Shown here: positions 7,680 to 16,215 of the stretch, in pieces
Position numbering within the stretch: the first letter of the stretch is position 1
Layout: the number at the start of each line of letters is the position of its first letter
Source: Gammaproteobacteria bacterium
Lineage (GTDB): Bacteria > Pseudomonadota > Gammaproteobacteria > Arenicellales > Arenicellaceae
Assembly (NCBI GenBank): GCA_003485905.1
Contig: DNHK01000002.1
Coordinates: forward strand, 1-18,787
Reading direction: 5' to 3'
Length of the DNA stretch: 18,787 nt
The notes under the pieces: generated by a model
Databases searched by the model: none
Seen by the model: only the letters and a program-made list of their open reading frames with translations
What the model was told of the DNA's origin: nothing
Made by a program: the position numbers and the translations under genes

Positions 7680-8756
7680 ATGTTGAACTTAAAAAGACGT
7701 GCCAGCTTGGCTATTTTAGGCTGGATGTTCGGAGTTTTAGCGCCAGCAAGTGTGCTTGCGCATCATGGGTCGGTGGTTAATCCAGAACTGTATCTGGCGG
7801 AAAACTTGGTTGAACTTGAAGGTGAGGTGACGGCCGTGTTTTGGCGTAACCCGCATCCTCGATTTAAGTTGAGCGTTATTAACGAGCTAGAGGAAGAAAC
7901 CATTTGGGAGCTGGAAACGAACGGCAGCATAAATGGTTATCGGCGAATGGGAATAGGTGCTAACGACGTGGTTCAGGTTGGGGATCAGATAAAAGTCGCC
8001 GGGTTTATATCAAAAATAGATACTGACTCCCTAGGGATAATTCATATATTGCTCACTAATGGACAAGAATTCGTTAATGGTAGGAATCGTGAGCTACGCT
8101 GGTCAACTCAGCGAATGGCGGGTGAGTTTCAAAATCTTGATGAGTCTACCGTCGAGAAGGCCAAACAGTCAGCAGATGGGGTATTTCGTGTTTGGGCTAA
8201 TGTGCTGGAACCTGGAATAAAACCTGCGGATTACGAACCTTTATTCACAGATGCAGGCCGTGAATTAGCTCAGGCGTATGACCCGCTTAAAGATAATTTT
8301 GAACTCGATTGTACACAAGGAATGCCAGAAACAATGTTTGATCGCGGCTCTCCAATGGAGATAGTCAATGAGGGTGAGCGTATTCTAATTCGCCTTCAAG
8401 AGTACGACATAGAGCGAGTAATCTATATGACAGAGCAAGGCACTCAATTGGACAGAATACATACTCCGCTTGGTTATTCTCAGGGGCACTGGGAGGGCGA
8501 CACGCTGGTAGTTAACACTACCGACGTGAGTTGGGCTTACTACGATGAGGTGGGTATCCCACAGTCTGAGCAGGTAAGTTTTATCGAACGGTTTTCCGCC
8601 TCGGATGATGGAAACATGTTGAACTACCAGATCATCATAAACGATCCAGTTGTATTTTCTAAACCATTTGTGCGTAATTCTTCTAGAAAGTGGGAGCCAG
8701 GCCGTCAGGTAGAATTATTTAATTGCACACCTCAGTGGGAGGGTGTGGAAGGTTAG
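7680..8756 (+). CDS. DUF6152-family exported protein
   Basis: A 358-residue periplasmic protein of unknown function. The signal peptide covers residues 1-27 and the probable cut after VLA leaves HHG at the mature N-terminus (H28, H29). The N-terminal domain (about 28-130) is the DUF6152 type: AHHG, a VELEGEVTAVFWRNPHPRFKL strand set with H59, IWELETNGSINGYRRMG, then VVQVGDQIKVAGF. A second conserved domain (about 165-345) has GVFRVW, YDPLKDNFELDC, GMPETMF, PMEI, ILIRLQEYDIERVIYM, LGYSQGHWEGDTLVVNT (H270) and a beta-rich end. The start is fixed by a strong GGGGGGAG Shine-Dalgarno just upstream of the ATG. It follows its truncated paralogue by 155 bases. The two histidine motifs hint at metal binding, which is inference. 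Families of this kind are frequent beside secreted propellers, and that pattern is seen here. Confidence 0.85.
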   Translation: MLNLKRRASLAILGWMFGVLAPASVLAHHGSVVNPELYLAENLVELEGEVTAVFWRNPHPRFKLSVINELEEETIWELETNGSINGYRRMGIGANDVVQVGDQIKVAGFISKIDTDSLGIIHILLTNGQEFVNGRNRELRWSTQRMAGEFQNLDESTVEKAKQSADGVFRVWANVLEPGIKPADYEPLFTDAGRELAQAYDPLKDNFELDCTQGMPETMFDRGSPMEIVNEGERILIRLQEYDIERVIYMTEQGTQLDRIHTPLGYSQGHWEGDTLVVNTTDVSWAYYDEVGIPQSEQVSFIERFSASDDGNMLNYQIIINDPVVFSKPFVRNSSRKWEPGRQVELFNCTPQWEGVEG

Positions 8757-8843
8757 GCGATTAAAATCAAAACATAAAAATGTCTGCGAGTATCGGCGTA
8801 AAATGTTTTTTTGTTTTGAATTGAAATATTGGATTGCTAATAA

Positions 8844-9218
8844 TTGAATACCCGAGTTTTTAGAGGAGAGAACCCGAGCTTTTTTGCTTATCACAATGGA
8901 AAGCTGCAGCCTAAAGCATATCCGTCAGGGAGGATATCGACCACATCGAATCTGGAAAGAGCTATTCATTATGCAAAACAGGGGGAAGATTATGAATACG
9001 GCTATATCTATATCATTGACCTCAAGCTGTGTGCACAGCATCACGTAGTCGTAGAAAAACAATCGTCTGTTCGAAATGAGTTGGATGCAGAAGTGACATT
9101 GCAACCTGCGAACGGTTTGGAATTACCACTAGAAGTTATTGTGGAGATACGGCGTACACCGAGTTTGTTAGTAGAGTATAACTTTTGCGGTTATTACAAC
9201 GAGGAAGCGCATACTTAA
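8844..9218 (+). CDS. Hypothetical protein, possible ADP-ribosyltransferase-like fold
   Basis: A 124-residue soluble protein with no signal peptide or membrane segment. I do not recognise the family. The order of elements recalls small ADP-ribosyltransferases (rifampin ADP-ribosyltransferase Arr or the R-S-E class): VFRGENP at the N-terminus (R7-G8), RISTTSNLERAIHYAKQ (S32-T33-T34 then a helix), YGYIYIIDL as a core strand, and LPLEVIVEIRR near the end (E97 and E101 as acidic candidates). This is a pattern resemblance only; a clear ExE or H-Y-D triad is not visible. TTG 8844 is the only available start, because TAA immediately precedes it and no in-frame ATG exists. There is no good Shine-Dalgarno, so expression may be low or the gene may be 5'-truncated. 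It stands alone between the DUF6152 gene and the exporter. Confidence 0.55.
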   Translation: MNTRVFRGENPSFFAYHNGKLQPKAYPSGRISTTSNLERAIHYAKQGEDYEYGYIYIIDLKLCAQHHVVVEKQSSVRNELDAEVTLQPANGLELPLEVIVEIRRTPSLLVEYNFCGYYNEEAHT

Positions 9219-9333
9219 AGTATGCTCATTAATATCTACTAGCCCGCGAAAGGCTAATTAGATAGCATCTATGTGTTGAAGTTCACTACGGATTTTGCAC
9301 CGCATTTGCAGCGCGTGTTCGCTATAAAATAAA

Positions 9334-11859
9334 ATGATCGATCTATATCACCGGCTTATTCTCAGGAACCCAGCGATAGCGCTTATTGTTATCTTATGCC
9401 TGGTGTTGGGGGTTGGGTACTATGCCAAGAATTTTCGTTTGGATGCCTCGTCGGATTCGCTGCTATTGGAGAACGACCCGACACTGAGCGATTATCGCGA
9501 AACTCGAGAATCGTACGGAAGTGATGAGTTTCTGGTGGTCACCTATACGCCTGAAGATGAATTGTTTAGTGAGGCGTCACTAAACAACCTTATCGCGATG
9601 AAGGCTGAATTTGTGGAGCTGGAACGCGTGGGTTCGGTGCTTTCTTTATTGGACGTGCCGCTTATAGATAGCCCTCGCGTTACTCTTAGCGATCTTCAAG
9701 AAGGGATTAATACAATCGAAGCAGGTGCGTCGCCGGATCTCGCACGTATTGAACTGGTAGATAGTGTGCTCTATCGAGATTTGTTAGTGAATGCTTCAGG
9801 CACGACTACAGCGCTGCAATTAAATCTTGTTCCGAATACTCAATTGCTTGATCTGCAGTTTCGTCGTGACCAATTACGCGCAATGCGCGGCACTGGCATG
9901 TCGGGTGAGCAACGGGCTGAGTTGGATCAGGTGACCTATGATTATAACCGTGCGGCCGAGGCCTCACAGACTAGCCAGGCGGAATTAATTGCCGAAGTTC
10001 GCGAAATCATGGAACCTTATCGTGGCGCAGCTGAGTTATTTTTAGGTGGGGTACCGATGGTTGCATCGGACTCGATCGATTATATCCGTGGCGACTTATA
10101 TACCTTTGGTGTTGGCGTATGTTTGCTGATTATAGTGTTGCTCTCGATTGCTTTTCGTAAGACTCGATGGACGGCTTTACCTGTAGTGACGTGTTTTGCA
10201 GCAGGCACCATTATGCTGGGCGTTTTGGGATTATTGGATTGGCCGGTGACAGTGGTTTCGTCAAATTTTATTTCCTTGATGTTAATTATTACGCTTTCAT
10301 TGTGTGTGCATTTGATTGTGCATTACCGCGAGCTTCATCGAATACAGCCGGATGCTGATCAGTTTACATTGGTGGCTCACACCATGGAGCAGAAGTTCTA
10401 TCCAAGTTTATACACGGCGCTTACCACTATAGTTGGTTTTGCGTCGTTAGCCGCTAGTGGCATACGGCCAGTGATCGATTTTGGTTGGATGGTATCTATG
10501 GGCGTGATGGCCGCTTTTGTTCTGGCATTTACCTTATTTCCTGCACTACTTATGTTGGTCTCGCCGGGTAAGCCATCGGTTGCTTCAGGCCACAATATAC
10601 CGGGAAAGATTATAGGCCTGGCCGAGACCATTACTCGCAAAATGGCGAAACCTGCGAGTATTGTTGTGGCGATACTTTTTGTTGGCGCGCTATGGGGTAT
10701 GTCGAAGCTTTCTGTTGATAATCGCTTTATTGATTATTTCAAGTCGTCATCAGAGATTTATCAGGGCATGGAGCTGCTGGACAGGGAGCTAGGTGGAACT
10801 ATTCCGTTGGATGTTGTGGTAACTGCGCCACCGTTTGAAGAAATTTCGGATGCAGCGGGTGATGACTTTTTTGATGATCCAGATAGTGATTTTTATGACG
10901 ACTTCGATGACGACTTCGATGACGATTTTGATGATGAGTATGGCGAAGACGAAGCTGGCATTACTGCAACCAGCTACTGGTTTAATACGTTTCAACTGCG
11001 GCAGGCTGAGGCAATCCAGCAGTATTTAGAAAGCGTGCCTGAAACGGGCAAGGTACTTTCTATTGATACCACAATGAAATTGCTCGAACTGACAGCACCT
11101 AATGTGGCTAACGATGACTTCCTGTTGTCGGTGGTATACAAAAGTCTGCCGCCAATAATAAAAGAGGCTTTGGTTGACCCTTACATGAGCGAGGATGGAA
11201 ACGAGTTACGTTTCTCGATTCGTATGTATGAGTCGAACCAAACCCGGCCACGGAATGATGTGTTAACCGAAATACAAAATTCTTTGGTCAACGATCTTGA
11301 GCTGGGGGCTGATCAAGTCAAGATGACGGGTTTGGCTGTGTTATATAACAATATGCTGGTAAGTTTCTTTCGCTCGCAAATACTGACTCTGGGCTTTGTG
11401 TTTTTAGCTATTGTAGTCATGTTTTTGCTGCTATTTCGGAATTTAACAGTTTCTTTGGTTGCCATCGTTCCAAATATTACGGCTGCGTTTATGGTGCTTG
11501 GAATTATGGGATTTTTGCGCATTCCTCTAGATTTAATGACCATTACCATAGCGGCAATTTGCATAGGGATTGCTGTGGACGACACTATTCATTACTTGTA
11601 TCGCTACCGTGAGGAGTATCGTGCCTGTGGTGAACACGACCAGGCGGTGACCATAGCGCACGATACGGTCGGGCGTGCGATGTTTTATACGTCTGTATTG
11701 GTTACCCTGGGGTTCTCGATATTGTCGTTATCAAATTTTGTACCGACAGTTTATTTTGGATTGCTAACGGGATTTGCAATGCTGGTCGCTTTGGTTCTGA
11801 ACATTACTTTGCTACCAATATTATTGGGTGCATTTAAACCGTTTAAGAAAACTGTTTAG
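9334..11859 (+). CDS. RND superfamily (MMPL-type) exporter
   Basis: An 841-residue inner-membrane protein of the RND/MMPL group, which exports lipids or other hydrophobic molecules using proton-motive force. It has the usual two-fold layout: TM1 (about 12-30), a large periplasmic loop, TM2-6 (about 256-412), TM7 (about 441-460), a second periplasmic loop, and TM8-12 (about 670-835). The second half carries GIAVDDTIHYLYRYREEY in the helix expected to relay protons (D749, D750). The matching position in the first half reads LSLCVHLIVHYREL, with histidines in place of the acidic pair. Residues 506-541 form an aspartate-rich insert in the second periplasmic loop. No partner membrane-fusion protein or outer-membrane channel is adjacent, so it probably works alone. 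The substrate is unknown. ATG 9334 has no strong Shine-Dalgarno; transcription ends at the palindromic terminator just downstream. Confidence 0.88.
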   Translation: MIDLYHRLILRNPAIALIVILCLVLGVGYYAKNFRLDASSDSLLLENDPTLSDYRETRESYGSDEFLVVTYTPEDELFSEASLNNLIAMKAEFVELERVGSVLSLLDVPLIDSPRVTLSDLQEGINTIEAGASPDLARIELVDSVLYRDLLVNASGTTTALQLNLVPNTQLLDLQFRRDQLRAMRGTGMSGEQRAELDQVTYDYNRAAEASQTSQAELIAEVREIMEPYRGAAELFLGGVPMVASDSIDYIRGDLYTFGVGVCLLIIVLLSIAFRKTRWTALPVVTCFAAGTIMLGVLGLLDWPVTVVSSNFISLMLIITLSLCVHLIVHYRELHRIQPDADQFTLVAHTMEQKFYPSLYTALTTIVGFASLAASGIRPVIDFGWMVSMGVMAAFVLAFTLFPALLMLVSPGKPSVASGHNIPGKIIGLAETITRKMAKPASIVVAILFVGALWGMSKLSVDNRFIDYFKSSSEIYQGMELLDRELGGTIPLDVVVTAPPFEEISDAAGDDFFDDPDSDFYDDFDDDFDDDFDDEYGEDEAGITATSYWFNTFQLRQAEAIQQYLESVPETGKVLSIDTTMKLLELTAPNVANDDFLLSVVYKSLPPIIKEALVDPYMSEDGNELRFSIRMYESNQTRPRNDVLTEIQNSLVNDLELGADQVKMTGLAVLYNNMLVSFFRSQILTLGFVFLAIVVMFLLLFRNLTVSLVAIVPNITAAFMVLGIMGFLRIPLDLMTITIAAICIGIAVDDTIHYLYRYREEYRACGEHDQAVTIAHDTVGRAMFYTSVLVTLGFSILSLSNFVPTVYFGLLTGFAMLVALVLNITLLPILLGAFKPFKKTV
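10897..10932 (+). repeat. 12-bp tandem repeat (three copies) encoding DDFD
   Basis: GACGACTTCGAT occurs at 10897-10908 and 10909-10920, followed by a third copy at 10921-10932 that differs at two third-codon positions. It is in frame with the exporter gene and encodes DDFD three times (residues 522-533), in the middle of a longer acidic stretch (506-541). The period is a multiple of three, so copy-number change would keep the frame. Confidence 0.9.
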
Positions 11860-11911
11860 TGGCTACTTTAGCAAGTAGAATGTGTGGCCAGCTCAATTTA
11901 TAGCGGTTAAA

Positions 11912-11945
11912 AAAAGCCCCGTTGGAATATTCCAACGGGGCTTTT
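11912..11945. terminator. Bidirectional rho-independent terminator
   Basis: A 34-base perfect palindrome whose left half is AAAAGCCCCGTTGGAAT. The GC-rich stem is flanked by A and T runs. Read on the minus strand, the stem is followed by seven T residues, a classical terminator for the EF-G gene. Read on the plus strand, it is followed by four T residues and serves the RND exporter gene ending at 11859. It lies between the two convergent stop codons. Confidence 0.92.
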
Positions 11946-11974
11946 CACTATTTAGAATAGCTGATTGCTTGGAC

Positions 11975-14059
11975 TTACTTGGCAGCGTTACGTACCTTTA
12001 CTTCTGCAATCACTTCTTCTGCCACGTTTCGCGGGCAAGCGCTGTAGTGATCAAACTCCATGGTGAACTGGCCACGCCCGGAAGTCATCGTACGCAAATC
12101 GCCAATGTAGCCAAACATTTCAGATAACGGAACTTCGCCATTAATCCGAACGCCGGTTGTTGTTGCGTCTTGCGACTTGATCATGCCACGGCGGCGATTT
12201 AAATCACCAATGACGTCACCAACGTGATCTTCCGGTGTGAATACGTCAACCTTCATAATTGGCTCCATCAGTTGCGGGCCAGCCTTGGGGATGGTTTGAC
12301 GATAGGCCGCTTTAGCAGCAATTTCAAAGGCGACTGCTGAGGAGTCAACCGCATGGAACGCACCGTCCATGAGCGTGACTTTGACATCAACGCATGGAAA
12401 ACCCGCGAGTACTCCGACGTCCATCGAATTGCGGAAGCCTTTGTCGATGGCAGGCCAGAATTCGCGAGGTACGTTACCGCCCGTCACTTTAGACTCGAAC
12501 TCGTAACCGGTGCCGGTTTCAGCAGGCTCCAGTACGTATTCAATCTTGCCGAACTGACCCGAACCACCAGATTGCTTTTTATGCGTGTAACTATCTTCAA
12601 TCTGTTTGGTAATCGCTTCCCGGTATGCAACTTGTGGTTTACCACTTTCGACTTCGACACCGTGCGTACGTTTTAGGATGTCAATTTTGATATCCAAATG
12701 TAACTCGCCCATACCCTTAAGGATGGTTTCGCCTGAGTCTTCATCGGTTTCTACGCGGAACGATGGATCTTCTGTAATCATTTTACCAAGAGCGATGCCT
12801 AGCTTCTCAGAAGCAGCTTTATCTTTAGGCGAGACCGCCATTGAGATAACTGGATCCGGGAATACCATAGGCTCGAGCGTCGCTGGAAATTTTGGATCAC
12901 ATAAAGTGTGTCCAGTTTGAACGTTCTTCATGCCTACTACAGCAACAATGTCACCAGCAGAGGCGCTGTCAAGCTCCTCACGTGAGTCTGCATGCATTTC
13001 TACAATTCGGCCGATACGCTCGGTTTTACCTGTAAAGGTGTTGAGCACACTGGTACCTTTAGCAAGTACGCCGGAGTAAATACGCACGAAGGTCAGAGCA
13101 CCGAAACGGTCATCCATAATTTTGAATGCCAATGCGCGCAGAGGTTTCTTAGCATCAACTACAGCGAATTCTCCAGTCTCGTTGCCTTCTTCATCTACTT
13201 CAGGCTGTGGCTTAACTTCAGTCGGGCTTGGCAGATAATCAATAACCGCATTCAAAATTAGCTGAATGCCTTTATTTTTAAAAGCTGAACCGCAATAAGT
13301 TGGGAAGAAGTCCAATGCTATCGTTCCTTTGCGAATGCAGGCGTTTAGAGTGTCCAAATCTGGCTCTTCACCGTCCAAGTACTTTTCCATCGCATCGTCG
13401 TCCTGATCAAGTGCCATTTCGACCAATGCTTCCCGATATTCTTCGACCTTGTCTACCATATCGGCCGGTACGTCTTCGATTTTGTAATTTAGTGGGTCGC
13501 TTGAATCGTCCCATACCCAGGCTTTTCTAGTGAGCAAATCAACCACGCCGGAGAAATCATCTTCGATTCCAATAGGTAAAGTCATGACCATTGGGTTGGC
13601 ACCCAGTACATTTTTAATTTGATCAACTACACGGTAAAAATCAGCACCCATACGGTCCAATTTGTTTACCAGAATGATTCGAGCAACTTCTGAATCATTT
13701 GCATAACGCCAGTTGGTTTCGGATTGTGGCTCTACCCCACCTGATCCACAAAACACACCAACACCGCCGTCTAGTACTTTAAGGGAACGATAAACTTCTA
13801 CCGTGAAATCCACGTGACCAGGCGTGTCAATAATATTTAGACGATGGTCATTCCAAAAGCAGCTGGTAGCCGCAGACTGAATAGTAATTCCACGCTCGCG
13901 TTCTTGATCCATAAAGTCAGTGGTGGCTTCGCCATCATGAACTTCTCCAATTTTATGAATTTTTCCGGTTAAGCTAAGGATGCGTTCGGTAGTTGTTGTT
14001 TTACCCGCATCAACGTGTGCAAAGATGCCGATATTTCTATAATTGCTTAGGTCAGTCAT
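11975..14059 (-). CDS. fusA: Translation elongation factor G, second type (EF-G2)
   Basis: A 694-residue cytoplasmic GTPase of full family length that drives ribosomal translocation and/or recycling. GTP-binding motifs are intact: AHVDAGKTT (14-22), RGITI of switch I (56-60), DTPGH (78-82) and NKLD (132-135). Domains II-V follow, with [10 protein letters not shown] in domain [18 protein letters not shown] in domain IV, and the domain V signature [15 protein letters not shown]. The beginning [28 protein letters not shown] and the [17 protein letters not shown] segment match the second, stand-alone EF-G of Pseudomonas, Vibrio and Shewanella (fusA2/fusB type). There are no str-operon neighbours (rpsL, rpsG, tuf), which supports a second copy elsewhere in the genome. 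It is monocistronic and ends at the palindromic terminator. The gene is intact; the division of labour with the other EF-G is unknown here. Confidence 0.95.
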   Translation of the reverse strand: MTDLSNYRNIGIFAHVDAGKTTTTERILSLTGKIHKIGEVHDGEATTDFMDQERERGITIQSAATSCFWNDHRLNIIDTPGHVDFTVEVYRSLKVLDGGVGVFCGSGGVEPQSETNWRYANDSEVARIILVNKLDRMGADFYRVVDQIKNVLGANPMVMTLPIGIEDDFSGVVDLLTRKAWVWDDSSDPLNYKIEDVPADMVDKVEEYREALVEMALDQDDDAMEKYLDGEEPDLDTLNACIRKGTIALDFFPTYCGSAFKNKGIQLILNAVIDYLPSPTEVKPQPEVDEEGNETGEFAVVDAKKPLRALAFKIMDDRFGALTFVRIYSGVLAKGTSVLNTFTGKTERIGRIVEMHADSREELDSASAGDIVAVVGMKNVQTGHTLCDPKFPATLEPMVFPDPVISMAVSPKDKAASEKLGIALGKMITEDPSFRVETDEDSGETILKGMGELHLDIKIDILKRTHGVEVESGKPQVAYREAITKQIEDSYTHKKQSGGSGQFGKIEYVLEPAETGTGYEFESKVTGGNVPREFWPAIDKGFRNSMDVGVLAGFPCVDVKVTLMDGAFHAVDSSAVAFEIAAKAAYRQTIPKAGPQLMEPIMKVDVFTPEDHVGDVIGDLNRRRGMIKSQDATTTGVRINGEVPLSEMFGYIGDLRTMTSGRGQFTMEFDHYSACPRNVAEEVIAEVKVRNAAK

Positions 14060-14237
14060 GGTTCCAAAACCTGGTTTTTGTGGCCAAATGCAGAGCCAAA
14101 TATGGCCCGTCTCTTAAAGGGCGCGGATAATAGGCGAAATAAGCACTAAACGCCAGTGAAAATCAGTGCAAAGACAGAGCTTTAATAATTCCTTTAGCCT
14201 TTGGTTTTCAGTCGATTCCTTGTGTTTAACTATCCAT

Positions 14238-16040
14238 TTACGGAAGCCTGCACGCGACCGTATTATTTAGACATTCCAGACCATCTGGTCCAAGCGCACC
14301 AGCGTCGGCCCGACGAGGGTCTGCGCCACCAAAAAACATCCCGTTATGCGATACGATGTTTTGCACGGCTCCCCACGTTCTAGACACGCTTTGCACGTCG
14401 TATCCCATTGCTTCTAGCAGGTGAATTGTGTCTGGGCTGAAGCCGGGTTCCAATTGCAATCGATCAGGTTGCCATTGGTGATGTATGCGCGGTTGTGCGG
14501 CAGAATCAGCACTGTTCATTCCAAAATCAATGACATTTACGATCTGTTGCAACACAGCGCTAATGATTCGACTGCCACCTGGGCTTCCGGTTACAAACCA
14601 CGGCTTGCCATCTTTAAACACAAAAGTTGGTGTCATCGATGACAGTGGACGTTTTTGCGGCTGAATTTCGTTTGCCGTATCTCCCAAAAGCCCAAAGGCA
14701 TTGGCAACACCGGGCTTTGATGAAAAATCATCCATTTCGTTATTAAGTAGCATGCCGGTGCCAGGAATTGTTATTCCTGAGCCGTAAGAAAAGTTCAGGG
14801 TGTAGGTATTTGCAACTGCATTACCTTTGCTGTCCATAATGGAGAAATGTGTAGTGTCCGGGCTTTCGTAGTTATCGGGTTTGCCCGGAAGAATTTCATT
14901 GGATGGTGTTGCTTTACCGGCGACTATTTTTCCGGCAATTTCTTTAGCGTATGTTTTATTAAGCAGCCATTCCTGAGGAACTTCATAAAAGTCAGGATCA
15001 CCTAAATGCACGCTTCGGTCCGCATAAGCGTACTTCATAACCTCCGCCATGCGGTTAATATAGAGTGCGCTGCCGTACCCTGTCGCGTTTAAATCAAAGT
15101 TCTCGAGTACGTTTAGCATTTGGATAATGTGAATGCCGCCAGAGCTAGGTGGTGGCATGGAGACGATTTCATGGCCGCGGTAATTACCGTGCACTGGTTC
15201 ACGTTCAATCGCTTGGTAGTTAGCTAAATCATCAATGGTGATTAGGCCGTCGTGAGCCTGCATATCGGCGACGATCAGTTCAGCGGTTCGGCCGGTATAA
15301 AAGCCCTTTGGGCCTTCAGCAGATATACGTTCAAGTGTTTGAGCCAAGTCAGGCTGCTGAAATAAATCCCCAACTTGATAGTTGCTTTCGTTGTCCTTGT
15401 AGAATTTTTTTAAGCTTGCCTGATTCTTACCTAACCGCCGTTTCGCTCTAGTCAGGTTGTCCGCAAGATCTGAACTTACTATTATACCGGCTTTGGCTAA
15501 TTCGATGGCCGGCGCCACAACATCAGTCCATGCCATGGTTCCGTAGTTAATTAGGGCATGGTGCAAGCCCGCTACAGTGCCTGGTACGCCAGCGGCCCTA
15601 TGAGTAAAACGTGAATCGTCGGGAATGATTTCATCGTTGGCATCGAGATATAAATCTCGGTGTGCGGCTGCTGGGGCCTTTTCACGGTAATCTATTGCAA
15701 TCGTTTGGTTTTGTTCAGAAAGATACACGAGCATAAAACCGCCGCCACCAATGTTTCCTGCTCTAGGCAGAGCCACGGCGAGGGCAAATCCTGTGGCGAC
15801 GGCCGCATCTACTGCATTGCCCCCACTAGCTAGTATTTGTGCGCCGACTTTGCTGGCAATCGCGTTCTGCGTCACTACCATTCCTTGAGAGTCGACAACC
15901 GGGTGATTGTATACGGCTGAGCGAAGAATGGCGGTTGAGTCAGCTGCAGGCCCTTGCGCGTGCAATGATATAGGAAGCCAGAGTAAGGAGGCTAGTAGAG
16001 CGGCAGTGGCTGTGTAAGTCTTTTGAGGTTTAGCAGACAT
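14238..16040 (-). CDS. ggt: Gamma-glutamyltranspeptidase
   Basis: A 600-residue periplasmic N-terminal-nucleophile hydrolase that cleaves the gamma-glutamyl bond of glutathione and related compounds. The signal peptide runs to about residue 28 (SLHAQ). The large subunit has GGNAVDAAVATGFALAV, NIGGGGFMLVY and DYREKAP with R119 for substrate carboxylate binding. Autocleavage is expected before T396 in DTTHFS, making T396 the nucleophile of the small subunit. The lid-loop strand TYTLNFSYGSG, the MDDFS loop, PLSSM and the oxyanion segment GSPGGSR are all present. The end extends as CLNNTVACRLP with two cysteines that could pair, slightly longer than I would expect for the E. coli enzyme. It is upstream of the EF-G gene by 178 bases on the same strand with no clear terminator between, and divergent from the phosphoribosyltransferase gene. 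All key residues are intact. Confidence 0.95.
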   Translation of the reverse strand: MSAKPQKTYTATAALLASLLWLPISLHAQGPAADSTAILRSAVYNHPVVDSQGMVVTQNAIASKVGAQILASGGNAVDAAVATGFALAVALPRAGNIGGGGFMLVYLSEQNQTIAIDYREKAPAAAHRDLYLDANDEIIPDDSRFTHRAAGVPGTVAGLHHALINYGTMAWTDVVAPAIELAKAGIIVSSDLADNLTRAKRRLGKNQASLKKFYKDNESNYQVGDLFQQPDLAQTLERISAEGPKGFYTGRTAELIVADMQAHDGLITIDDLANYQAIEREPVHGNYRGHEIVSMPPPSSGGIHIIQMLNVLENFDLNATGYGSALYINRMAEVMKYAYADRSVHLGDPDFYEVPQEWLLNKTYAKEIAGKIVAGKATPSNEILPGKPDNYESPDTTHFSIMDSKGNAVANTYTLNFSYGSGITIPGTGMLLNNEMDDFSSKPGVANAFGLLGDTANEIQPQKRPLSSMTPTFVFKDGKPWFVTGSPGGSRIISAVLQQIVNVIDFGMNSADSAAQPRIHHQWQPDRLQLEPGFSPDTIHLLEAMGYDVQSVSRTWGAVQNIVSHNGMFFGGADPRRADAGALGPDGLECLNNTVACRLP

Positions 16041-16113
16041 CTGTTTGGTAGGTAGTAATTGCGGTGCGAGGGTTAATTTTGTGGATCACACTGTAGCCTA
16101 AGTTTACACTCTC

Positions 16114-16142
16114 TTTACACTCGCGTTATATACACTTATGCT
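16114..16142 (+). promoter_or_regulatory. Candidate sigma-70 promoter for the phosphoribosyltransferase gene
   Basis: TTTACA (16114-16119) and TATGCT (16137-16142) are separated by exactly 17 bases, in the divergent gap between ggt and the phosphoribosyltransferase start at 16216. A second TTTACA at 16103-16108 forms a short direct repeat and may be an alternative -35 element or part of an operator. The implied leader is roughly 65-70 bases. Confidence 0.45.
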
Positions 16143-16215
16143 CAATTTGCCCTATGTTTGATTCAGCCAGCAGGTGTCGCATAATGTGAGTCGAGTTTCT
16201 TAACAACGCTGTCGA

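Noticed and set aside
8766..8815. Possible terminator after the DUF6152 gene (AAAACAT and ATGTTTT arms followed by T residues)
   Set aside because: The stem is short, has no GC pairs of note and a loop near 30 bases, so it would be unstable.
9295..9330. Promoter before the exporter (TTGCAC and TATAAA)
   Set aside because: The spacing is 22 bases and the -10 candidate sits almost on the start codon, which does not fit a normal sigma-70 promoter.
12353..13530. Several plus-strand open frames of 76-107 codons
   Set aside because: All are antisense to the highly conserved EF-G gene and carry no signal of their own.
14060..14237. Gene or RNA between the EF-G and ggt genes
   Set aside because: No coding frame, tRNA-like fold or convincing promoter pair could be seen; it is probably just the EF-G leader.
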